Shown here: positions 14,344 to 20,504 of the stretch, piece after piece
Layout: the number at the start of each line of letters is the position of its first letter
Numbering within the stretch: the first letter of the stretch is position 1
Assembly: GCA_030671565.1 (NCBI GenBank)
Contig: DAOVIC010000005.1
Location: 1 to 20,504 of the forward strand
DNA length: 20,504 nt
Origin: Anaerohalosphaeraceae bacterium
GTDB taxonomy: Bacteria > Planctomycetota > Phycisphaerae > Sedimentisphaerales > Anaerohalosphaeraceae
Direction of reading: 5' to 3'
Made by a program: the position numbers and the translations under genes
Notes under the pieces: model-generated
Databases searched by the model: none
The model's input: only the letters and a program-made list of their open reading frames with translations
What the model was told of the DNA's origin: nothing

Positions 14344-16092
14344 ATGGCACGAGTTCCTCCAGTAAATCAGTTAAAAGGCCGTACGCTAGGTCGAATACTT
14401 ATCAAGATGGGTCTGCTTACTCGTGATAAGGTTCACGCTGCTCTTAAGTTTCAGAAAAAGCAGGGTGGAAAACCCAAACTCGGTGAGATACTCATCGAAA
14501 AAGGAATAATCAACGAAAAGCAGCTTGACGTCGCACTAGCCGGTCAGCGTGGGATGGTTTATGTTGATATCGCCAAGATAGATATAGCTGCCGATGTCAT
14601 AAGCCAGATCCCTGCGCACATGGCAAAGAATTATCGAGTGATCCCCCTGGAGTACGACGACGGGAAGAATGAGCTTACCGTTGTACTCGACAGTCCCGAC
14701 AATTTCAGAGCGACTGACGATCTTAGCACGCTTCTCGGCTTCAAGGTCAAAGCTAAGGTTACAAGTAAGGATGAGATCGAAGATTCCCTCAACAAGTACT
14801 ACGCTGAAGAAGATTCCAGCATAAACGATCTGATCGGTGAGTTGGAAGGTGACAGTGAGCTTAGTCAGTTCCAGGGCCGTGACGCCAGTATTGACCTTGA
14901 CGAGTTGAAGGAACTGGCGGATTCCAACCCTGTTAAGAAGCTATTGAACCTGGTTTTGCTACAGGCGATCCGTGATAAGGCCTCGGATGTACACTTTGAA
15001 CCATTTGAGGACGAGTACAAGATGCGTTACCGTGTGGATGGCGTTCTTTACGAGATGGTTCCTCCTCCGCGGCATGTGGCAGTTGCACTTAGTTCGCGTA
15101 TCAAGGTTATGGCAGATCTTAATATTGCCGAGCGAAGGCTTCCTCAGGACGGACGTATTCCTCTGGTCGTTGGCGGCAATCCCGTTGACCTTCGTGTGAG
15201 CATACTGCCGACTATGTTCGGTGAGAGCGTTGTGCTGCGTATTCTTGACCGCAGCCAGGTCGATCTTAGTCTCGACAAGCTCGGACTTCTTGATCATGAC
15301 CTCAAGACAGTTGAGAATTTGATCCGAAGACCTAACGGTATTGTCGTTGTTACAGGTCCCACCGGCTGCGGTAAGACCACAACCCTTTATTCGGCGTTGA
15401 AAGAACTTAATGATGAAGAGACTAAGATCATTACAACTGAAAATCCCGTTGAGTACGACATCGACGGTCTGATCCAGGTTCAGATACTTCCCGAGATAGG
15501 TCTCACTTTTGCAAAGTGTCTTCGTTCTATTCTTCGTCAGGACCCTGACGTGGTTATGGTTGGTGAGATACGTGACCTTGAGACTGCCGAGATCGCGATC
15601 CAGGCATCTCTTACAGGTCACCTTGTATTTACGACGGTTCATACTAACGACGCGCCAAGTACGATAGCAAGGCTTATCGATCTGGGTCTTGAGACATTTT
15701 TGATCACGGCAAGTATTGAGGGAATTATCGCACAGCGATTAGTTCGTAAGATTTGCCTAAACTGCAAGACCAGGTATGAGCCCCAGGAAGAGCAGTTGAT
15801 GGAACTCGGTCTTTCGCTGGCGGATGTTGGCGGCAAGAAGTTTTATTACGGTAAGGGTTGCGAACAGTGCAATAAAACAGGGTATCGCGGCAGATTGGGA
15901 ATTTACGAGATCATGACCTTTGATGATGAACTTCGTGATCTGATTATGAACCATGCTTCCACAAATGTCCTGCGTCAATCCGCGATTAAAAACGGGATGC
16001 GCCTTTTACGTGAGAACGGTCTTGCGGCGATTTTTGATGGTACTACGACCATCGATGAAGTGGTTCGGGAAACTCTAAGTGCCGAAGAATAA
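14344..16092 (+). CDS. PilB/GspE-like secretion ATPase with MshEN domain (second copy)
   Basis: A 582-aa extension/secretion ATPase, paralogous to the one encoded at 11063. The N-terminus again has tandem MshEN motifs (TLGRILIKMG and KLGEILIEKG), then an acidic linker (about 150-185). The ATPase domain has Walker A GPTGCGKTTT (from residue 338; Cys replaces the usual Ser), Asp box TENPVEYD, the canonical LRQDPDVVMVGEIRDLETAEIA, His box GHLVFTTVHTND, and a zinc site Cys471-Cys474 / Cys506-Cys509. Its signature motifs are more standard than those of the first copy, and it is directly upstream of the pilC-like gene, so it is the better candidate for the main assembly ATPase. The ribosome binding site is weak. 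A candidate promoter lies in the leader. Confidence 0.92.
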   Translation: MARVPPVNQLKGRTLGRILIKMGLLTRDKVHAALKFQKKQGGKPKLGEILIEKGIINEKQLDVALAGQRGMVYVDIAKIDIAADVISQIPAHMAKNYRVIPLEYDDGKNELTVVLDSPDNFRATDDLSTLLGFKVKAKVTSKDEIEDSLNKYYAEEDSSINDLIGELEGDSELSQFQGRDASIDLDELKELADSNPVKKLLNLVLLQAIRDKASDVHFEPFEDEYKMRYRVDGVLYEMVPPPRHVAVALSSRIKVMADLNIAERRLPQDGRIPLVVGGNPVDLRVSILPTMFGESVVLRILDRSQVDLSLDKLGLLDHDLKTVENLIRRPNGIVVVTGPTGCGKTTTLYSALKELNDEETKIITTENPVEYDIDGLIQVQILPEIGLTFAKCLRSILRQDPDVVMVGEIRDLETAEIAIQASLTGHLVFTTVHTNDAPSTIARLIDLGLETFLITASIEGIIAQRLVRKICLNCKTRYEPQEEQLMELGLSLADVGGKKFYYGKGCEQCNKTGYRGRLGIYEIMTFDDELRDLIMNHASTNVLRQSAIKNGMRLLRENGLAAIFDGTTTIDEVVRETLSAEE

Positions 16093-16163
16093 TGACAGGT
16101 TTAGTTTGTTTTTTTTGATATAGTTTAGTATTTGTTGTCTGAAAGAATTGCGGAGGTGTTGCT

Positions 16164-17417
16164 ATGCCGATGTTCAAGTATGAAGCTTTGGATTCCCAGG
16201 GGAACGAAGTTAAGGCCGAGGTAGAAGCGCTAAGCAACAAGGAAGCGATCAGTAAAATACGAAATAAGGGCCTTTTCCCGACGAAAGTTACTGCTCGAGG
16301 AGCAGGTAAGCGTGTAAAGGCGACAAAGGCGGCAAAGACGACGAAGCGAAGGGGTGTCAACAGGAAGGTAAAGACCAAGCAGGTCTGTCAGTTTGCACGT
16401 CAGTTGTCGACGCTCCAGGATGCCGGTCTTGCAATACTTCGGTCGTTGCGGATTCTGGAACAGCAGCAAAAAACCGGGACCTTGAAAAAGGTTCTGATAT
16501 ACCTTGCCGAGGATATTGAAGGGGGTTCAACGCTTTCGGAGGCAATGGCCAAGCATCCCAAGGTGTTCAGCAAATTGTTCGTGAACATGGTCGCAGCCGG
16601 GGAGGTCGGCGGTGTTCTTGATGTTGTTCTGTCACGTCTTGCCGACTTTATGGAAAAGGCCGAACGCTTGAAGGCGAAGGTCAAGGGCGCTATGGTTTAT
16701 CCTGCTGTGGTAATGAGTGCGGCATTGCTTATTGTCCTCGGTCTTATGATGTTTATCATCCCGACATTTGCCGAGGTTCTCGGTGATATGGGGGATGGTG
16801 CTTCACTTCCGGCGTTAACGCAAAGCCTTCTCAATATAAGTGACTGGTTGCTGGGCAGAAAAGGCTTTAATGCTCTCATGGTCGTGTTGAGCCCGGTCGC
16901 ATTCATTTCATTTTTCAAATTTGTCTCGCAATTCAGCAATGGAAGGTATGTGCTGGACCAGTTGAAACTTCACCTCCCTGTCCTTAAGCCGATAACCTAC
17001 AAGGTTTCTGTTGCCAGATGGACCCGGACGCTTGGAACGCTGATCAGTGCGGGCGTACCCATTCTGGAGGCAATTAATATTGCCAGAGATACTTCCGGTA
17101 ACGAGGTTTATGGCCGGATGCTGCAAAAGGTCCATAACGCCATCAGGCAGGGCGATACCTTTGCCAATCCGCTCAAGCAGTCCAAGACCGTCGACTCCAT
17201 CGTGGTCAATATGATAGACGTTGGGGAAGAGACCGGTGACATGGACAAGATGCTTGAGAAAATCGCGAATAATTTCGATGAAGAGGCCGATGTTCTGGTA
17301 TCTTCGCTGATGTCATTGCTTGAACCTATTATGATACTTTTCCTTGGCGGTATGGTCGGTACCATCGTTGTCGCGATGTTCCTTCCTATCATAAAGATCA
17401 TTACTGTATTGATGTAG
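16164..17417 (+). CDS. type IV pilus/type II secretion inner-membrane platform protein (PilC/GspF)
   Basis: A 417-aa polytopic inner-membrane protein with two T2SSF domains. It would form the platform that contacts the ATPases and inserts pilin subunits. It starts MPMFKYEALDSQGNEVKAEVEA, typical for PilC/GspF, followed by a Lys/Arg-rich linker (about 48-73). The first helical domain (about 75-198) contains FARQLSTLQDAGLAILRSL and ends in a membrane segment; a second hydrophobic stretch lies at about 235-255; the repeat domain (about 285-410) contains RTLGTLISAGVPILEAI and ends with a membrane segment and PIIKIITVLM. A strong GGAGGTG site at 16152-16158 precedes the ATG. It follows the second ATPase gene by 71 nt and leads into the pilin genes. 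Confidence 0.93.
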   Translation: MPMFKYEALDSQGNEVKAEVEALSNKEAISKIRNKGLFPTKVTARGAGKRVKATKAAKTTKRRGVNRKVKTKQVCQFARQLSTLQDAGLAILRSLRILEQQQKTGTLKKVLIYLAEDIEGGSTLSEAMAKHPKVFSKLFVNMVAAGEVGGVLDVVLSRLADFMEKAERLKAKVKGAMVYPAVVMSAALLIVLGLMMFIIPTFAEVLGDMGDGASLPALTQSLLNISDWLLGRKGFNALMVVLSPVAFISFFKFVSQFSNGRYVLDQLKLHLPVLKPITYKVSVARWTRTLGTLISAGVPILEAINIARDTSGNEVYGRMLQKVHNAIRQGDTFANPLKQSKTVDSIVVNMIDVGEETGDMDKMLEKIANNFDEEADVLVSSLMSLLEPIMILFLGGMVGTIVVAMFLPIIKIITVLM

Positions 17418-17463
17418 GCGGCTCTGATTGTGATAAGAGAAAAGAAAAATTTGATCGTTAACC

Positions 17464-17483
17464 CAAAGGCTGCGGAGCTTTTG
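17464..17483 (+). other. hairpin after the pilC-like gene
   Basis: CAAAGGCT (17464-17471) pairs with AGCTTTTG (17476-17483), one G-T wobble, over a GCGG loop. A second small stem GAAAA/TTTTC follows at 17489-17502. No proper T-run follows, so this may be a processing or pausing site between the platform gene and the highly expressed pilin genes instead of a terminator. Confidence 0.3.
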
Positions 17484-17551
17484 AGGTTGAAAAATAGTTT
17501 TCCTAATAACTGATTTTATTTAAGTATTCAGTTTCTTGAAAGGGTTTTAAG

Positions 17552-18532
17552 ATGAGTATGGAGAAAAGTGTCAAGAAGTCGGGTTTTACAATTATTGAGT
17601 TGCTCACAGTGATGGGTGTTATTGCGGTCTTGATAGGCCTGCTGGTCCCTGCCTTGTCCGGTGTTCGTGATTATGCGGATAAAATACAGCAGAAGGCCCA
17701 GTTCCACAGCATCGAGGTCGGTATCGATCTCTACGTTGCAGAGTACGAAGAGGGCTATCCTGAATCGAACGACAATTCTGTAGCGCCTACACATCCAGAA
17801 GATCAGACACCTTATGGAGGAGCGCAAAAGTTAGCCGAGACGCTCGTCGGACAGGACTTTTTGGGATTCCATCCAAACTCAGATTTTCGTTCCAACGGTA
17901 CGTTTTCACATCCTGACGGACTGGGGTCAGGGGGGATGATCCATGATGCTCCGGTTTATCATGCATCCTCTAACTATGATGGTGGCGGAAATGTTGTATA
18001 TGAAGAGACAGCGGATGAAAACATTCAGGCCAGAACATCTTTTATCGATCTTGAAAACGCAAATGCGTTTATAATGGGGGATGTTTATGACGATGCGGCA
18101 GGCAGTGCACTTGTGTCTGATGGTTTTGACCCTCTCAGCATTGTTCTTTGCGATGTCTTCACAAAAAAACGCATAAGCGGGAAAAAGACGGGTACCCCGA
18201 TCCTGTATTACAAAGCTAATACGATGTATAAATTCCAGGACAGTACGGACACCAACGGCACTGCGGATGATGTTTATGATTATTATGACAATTTCGCGTT
18301 TTTGGATCTGGGTGTAGCTGAGGATAGCACGGTTGACCATCCGCTGGCAGATGGGGCAACTATGGCGGAAATTTTAGAAGATTTCGATAATATACTGGTA
18401 AATCAGCAGGTTAGCGATGTTGCCGGAGTTAAGGTCCCTTACAGAGCACAGTCTTATGTTCTCATCTCTGCCGGCAAAGACGGCCTCTTCGGTACTGCCG
18501 ACGATATCTGTAACTTCAAGAAGGAAGAATAG
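17552..18532 (+). CDS. large pseudopilin, prepilin-type N-terminal cleavage/methylation domain (paralog 1)
   Basis: A 326-aa pilin-like protein. A short basic leader ends in Gly before FTIIELLTVMGVIAVLIGLL, giving the prepilin peptidase site with Glu at +5 and a single hydrophobic helix. The remaining 290 residues are a large periplasmic or surface domain, acidic and rich in Asp, Gly and Tyr, with YGGAQKLAETLVGQDFLG and GTPILYYKAN. The C-terminus carries SAGKDGLFGTADDICNF, resembling the calcium-binding end of GspG-type pseudopilins. It shares segments (QQKAQFHSIEVGIDLY, GAQ-LAE, PILYY, the C-terminal motif) with the gene at 19326 and with the partial gene at 20332, so these are tandem paralogs. 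GAAAGGG at 17538-17544 supports the start. Confidence 0.9.
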   Translation: MSMEKSVKKSGFTIIELLTVMGVIAVLIGLLVPALSGVRDYADKIQQKAQFHSIEVGIDLYVAEYEEGYPESNDNSVAPTHPEDQTPYGGAQKLAETLVGQDFLGFHPNSDFRSNGTFSHPDGLGSGGMIHDAPVYHASSNYDGGGNVVYEETADENIQARTSFIDLENANAFIMGDVYDDAAGSALVSDGFDPLSIVLCDVFTKKRISGKKTGTPILYYKANTMYKFQDSTDTNGTADDVYDYYDNFAFLDLGVAEDSTVDHPLADGATMAEILEDFDNILVNQQVSDVAGVKVPYRAQSYVLISAGKDGLFGTADDICNFKKEE

Positions 18533-18604
18533 TTCTTGTTATAAGTTTTTCACGGTTGCTTAGGCGGCTGTGTTAATATGGTAGTTTCGCCGGGGATTAA
18601 AGTA

Positions 18605-18670
18605 GCAGTTGATCAGAAAATGGTCAGCGGGGATCAGTGCGATGGAAGCTGCGCAGCTGCCCTGTCGCAC
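18605..18670 (+). other. structured leader segment with two hairpins
   Basis: GTTGATCA (18608-18615) can pair with TGGTCAGC (18621-18628), two wobble pairs, over GAAAA. A second stem has outer arms GTGCGA 18637-18642 and TCGCAC 18665-18670 around a perfect 12-bp palindrome AGCTGCGCAGCT (18647-18658). Both lie in the 187-nt gap before the small pseudopilin gene. I do not recognise a known riboswitch; operator, terminator-like or RNA regulatory roles are all possible. Confidence 0.4.
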
Positions 18671-18693
18671 AGACGCGGTTGAAAAGCGAATAG

Positions 18694-18699
18694 TATAAT
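18694..18699 (+). promoter_or_regulatory. possible -10 box before the small pseudopilin gene
   Basis: TATAAT placed 20 nt before the ATG at 18720, with no recognisable -35 at the expected distance (AGACGC). It leaves room only for a short leader containing AGGG at 18708-18711. Confidence 0.3.
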
Positions 18700-18719
18700 G
18701 CCTTTTTAGGGCGAATTTT

Positions 18720-19298
18720 ATGTCGCAGGCAAGATTTAAAAGCGGGTTTTCCATAATCGAACTAATTGCGGTTATCGCCATTGCGCTTGTGCTGGGCGGT
18801 ATAGTGCTCGGTGTTGGAAACCAGGTAAGATCACAGGCAAATGTGCAGCTTGCGCAGAGTACGATAGATGTTCTCGTATGCGCGCTGGAACAGTATTACG
18901 CTGTTTGTAATGATTTTCCTGACGCGGTGGAGAACAAAGATCAGTTCAGTACGAGTATAGACGGTTTAGTTACCGTCATACCGGATTCGCCGGATATGAA
19001 TTCGCGAGACTGGTCAAGCGGTGCTTTGTACTACTTTTTACAGAAGATACCAAACAGCAAAAACATTATTAAAGCCTTAAATGAAAGTGCCCAGACCACA
19101 AGGGATGCAAATAATACTGTTGTTCAGCTTGATTTATGGGGTGATGGTACCGAGGTTATCTATTTTACGCGGTTTATCGATCCTTGGGGCAGATCGTTGA
19201 AATACACATATTTGAACGGCCAATGTTTTCCGAAGATCGTCTCCGCCGGTGAAGACGGTGCCTTTGGCAATGGCGATGACGTATGCAGCAGGCCTTAA
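18720..19298 (+). CDS. small GspG-like pseudopilin
   Basis: A 192-aa pilin-like protein with a seven-residue basic leader, Gly, then FSIIELIAVIAIALVLGGIV: a prepilin peptidase site with Glu at +5 and one membrane helix. The body has a long helix continuation with QLAQSTIDVLVCALEQYYAVCNDFP, similar to the alpha1-C region of GspG, and WGRSLKYTY (compare DPWGxPYxY in GspG) before the C-terminal SAGEDGAFGNGDDVC, a likely calcium site. It is shorter and clearly distinct from the large paralogs on either side. AGGG at 18708-18711 is a fair ribosome site. It is separated from the previous gene by a structured 187-nt gap and from the next start by 27 nt. Confidence 0.9.
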   Translation: MSQARFKSGFSIIELIAVIAIALVLGGIVLGVGNQVRSQANVQLAQSTIDVLVCALEQYYAVCNDFPDAVENKDQFSTSIDGLVTVIPDSPDMNSRDWSSGALYYFLQKIPNSKNIIKALNESAQTTRDANNTVVQLDLWGDGTEVIYFTRFIDPWGRSLKYTYLNGQCFPKIVSAGEDGAFGNGDDVCSRP

Positions 19299-19310
19299 AT
19301 GTTTGCGATT

Positions 19311-19317
19311 GAAGGGA
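19311..19317 (+). promoter_or_regulatory. ribosome binding site fixing the start at 19326
   Basis: GAAGGGA ends 8 nt before the ATG at 19326. The ATG at 19299 directly abuts the previous stop and lacks a comparable site, so the shorter N-terminus is preferred. Confidence 0.6.
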
Positions 19318-19325
19318 TTTTGAAT

Positions 19326-20264
19326 ATGAGAAAGAAGGACGAAAATTTCACGATAAAAAGATCGGGCGGTTTTACGCTGCTGGAACTTCTCGTAGTGATC
19401 GCAATTATCATGATGCTGATCGGAATACTGGTTCCCGGTATGCAGGCCTTAAAAAGGCTCTCGAAGAGCCTCCAGCAGAAGTCGATGTTTCATTCCTTAG
19501 AGATAGGCATCGAACTCTTTTCGAAGGATTTTGGCGATTACCCCGAATCCAAACGAGTGAAGAATTCAAGTGACGATATTTACTATTGTGGCGCACAGCA
19601 CCTGGCCGAAGCGATGTCAGGCAGAGATGGAGCAGGATACGAACCGGCTCAGAGCAATCGCTGGTATTGGCCCGGCGAAGCACCCGCTGCCGACGACCTT
19701 TATGGAACCTCTGCTGCGAGCTTAAACCGCCGAAAAAAATCCTATATTGAACTGAAAGAAACCGGCCTCTATGTTCCAAATGAAATATACGACACAACCG
19801 TTGTCACTGCCGGCAAGGTATATTCGGATTCAGGCGACCTGCTCCAGGCATCAGAGAGAGCGCCCGTGTTTACAGATGTCTTTTTGCGTAAGAAAATAAC
19901 TACGATAGCCGGTGAAACTGTCAAGGTAGGTTCCCCGATCCTTTATTACAGGGCCGACAACAGTTCAAGGCTGTTTAAAAAGGACGGACCTGACGCAGGA
20001 GACGATACGAATAAATGGATATACAACTACAAGGACAATGTCGATCTTGTCGACCTGGGACCGATCGATGCCGACCCCGCCGCTGCTCCTGCGGAAGAGC
20101 ACCTCATGAAGGACGAAAAAGTGTTCTATGAGATGATAAACAATCCCGGCGTTTCCGCTCTTGCCGAGGGCAAGCCTTTCAACTCTTCGACATATATTTT
20201 AATGAGTGCAGGTAGCGATGGTGTTTTCGGAACCAAAGATGATGTTACGAATTTTGATTATTGA
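19326..20264 (+). CDS. large pseudopilin, prepilin-type N-terminal cleavage/methylation domain (paralog 2)
   Basis: A 312-aa pilin-like protein. Basic leader MRKKDENFTIKRSG, Gly, then FTLLELLVVIAIIMMLIGIL, with Glu at +5. The following helix contains LQQKSMFHSLEIGIELF, then YCGAQHLAEAMSGRDGAG, VGSPILYYRAD and the C-terminal SAGSDGVFGTKDDVTNFDY. These blocks appear in the same order as in the 326-aa product encoded at 17552, while the connecting loops differ strongly, as expected of surface-exposed or diversifying pilins. It probably forms part of the pilus or pseudopilus, as a minor or alternative subunit. The N-terminus would extend by 9 residues if ATG 19299 were used. Confidence 0.9.
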   Translation: MRKKDENFTIKRSGGFTLLELLVVIAIIMMLIGILVPGMQALKRLSKSLQQKSMFHSLEIGIELFSKDFGDYPESKRVKNSSDDIYYCGAQHLAEAMSGRDGAGYEPAQSNRWYWPGEAPAADDLYGTSAASLNRRKKSYIELKETGLYVPNEIYDTTVVTAGKVYSDSGDLLQASERAPVFTDVFLRKKITTIAGETVKVGSPILYYRADNSSRLFKKDGPDAGDDTNKWIYNYKDNVDLVDLGPIDADPAAAPAEEHLMKDEKVFYEMINNPGVSALAEGKPFNSSTYILMSAGSDGVFGTKDDVTNFDY

Positions 20265-20331
20265 GTGACGCTTTCAATAGTTAATCGCATAGACCATATT
20301 TAATTTACGATAGTTTTTCGGGAGCATAGAT

Positions 20332-20504
20332 ATGAAAGTCACACTTGAAAATTTTGGCAAAAGGCGGGCATTTACAATTGTCGAACTGATAACGACGATC
20401 ACTGTAATCGCTATTCTGGTTGGGCTTTTGATTCCGGCTCTAAGTGTTGTTCGCAGTACTGCAGCTATGGTCAAGCAGAAGAGCCAGTTTTCTACGATCG
20501 AGAT
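20332..20504 (+). CDS. pseudopilin, partial (cut by window end; paralog 3)
   Basis: Start of a further pilin-like gene, 57 codons visible, no stop before the window edge. GGGAG at 20320-20324 precedes the ATG by 7 nt. The leader MKVTLENFGKRRA is followed by FTIVELITTITVIAILVGLL, so the residue before the cleavage site is Ala instead of the usual Gly; Glu at +5 is kept. The next segment, KQKSQFSTIEI, aligns with the QQKAQFHSIEV and QQKSMFHSLEI segments of the two large pseudopilins upstream, making this the third member of the same paralog family. Confidence 0.88.
   Translation, partial: MKVTLENFGKRRAFTIVELITTITVIAILVGLLIPALSVVRSTAAMVKQKSQFSTIE

Noticed and set aside
16093..16163. T-rich stretch after the second ATPase gene as an intrinsic terminator
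   Set aside because: The run of T at about 16109-16117 is not preceded by a GC-rich hairpin, so transcription into the pilC-like gene is more likely.
17552..20504. Pilin array as a DUF1559 (H-x9-DG) planctomycete family
   Set aside because: The H-x9-DG C-terminal motif is not present; the C-termini show SAG-x-DG-x-FG-x-x-DD, closer to GspG-type pseudopilins.

Overview
The window looks like chromosomal DNA from a Planctomycetota bacterium, most likely a Phycisphaerae/Sedimentisphaerales-type lineage. This rests on the gene mix, not on any marker gene: a Tat-targeted sulfatase-fold lipoprotein, an Agl23-like GT-C membrane protein, several large pseudopilins ending in an AG-x-DG-x-FG-x-x-DD motif, and paired MshEN/GspE ATPases. 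All 18 protein-coding genes are on the + strand. Gaps are short, the longest being about 240 nt. No tRNA, rRNA, CRISPR array, transposase or integrase was found.

Region 1 (1-10969) is a metabolic and envelope stretch. It begins with a lipoprotein carrying a discoidin-like domain, whose stop overlaps the start of a multi-spanning Agl23/TIGR03663-like protein. Then come an ApbE-type flavin transferase, a sulfatase-fold lipoprotein whose catalytic signature is rewritten, PdxB (vitamin B6), FolP (folate), an orphan beta subunit of an Fe-S hydro-lyase, a divergent YchF-like GTPase, a zinc sugar-alcohol dehydrogenase and CinA. Spacings of -4 to about 20 nt suggest several short operons. The larger leaders before the hydro-lyase gene (105 nt) and the dehydrogenase gene (176 nt) are likely breaks.

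Region 2 (about 10990-20504, running off the right edge) is a type IV pilus / type II secretion-like machine. In order it has a PilB/GspE-like ATPase, a PilT-like retraction ATPase, a second PilB/GspE ATPase, a PilC/GspF inner-membrane platform protein, and four pilin-like genes (326, 192 and 312 aa, the last cut by the window end). A good sigma70-type promoter (TTGACC-17-TATAAT) precedes the first ATPase and a second plausible one precedes the second. Both PilB-like ATPases carry tandem MshEN motifs, so cyclic di-GMP control is a reasonable inference. No secretin, PilMNO or prepilin peptidase lies in the window.

The most unusual items are: (i) the sulfatase-like protein that has lost the formylglycine cysteine, the signature arginine and the GKWH lysine and histidine but keeps the metal ligands; (ii) a 134-bp imperfect palindrome between the first ATPase gene and pilT; (iii) tandem paralogous large pseudopilins with a shared acidic C-terminal motif, interrupted by a smaller GspG-like gene with its own structured leader.
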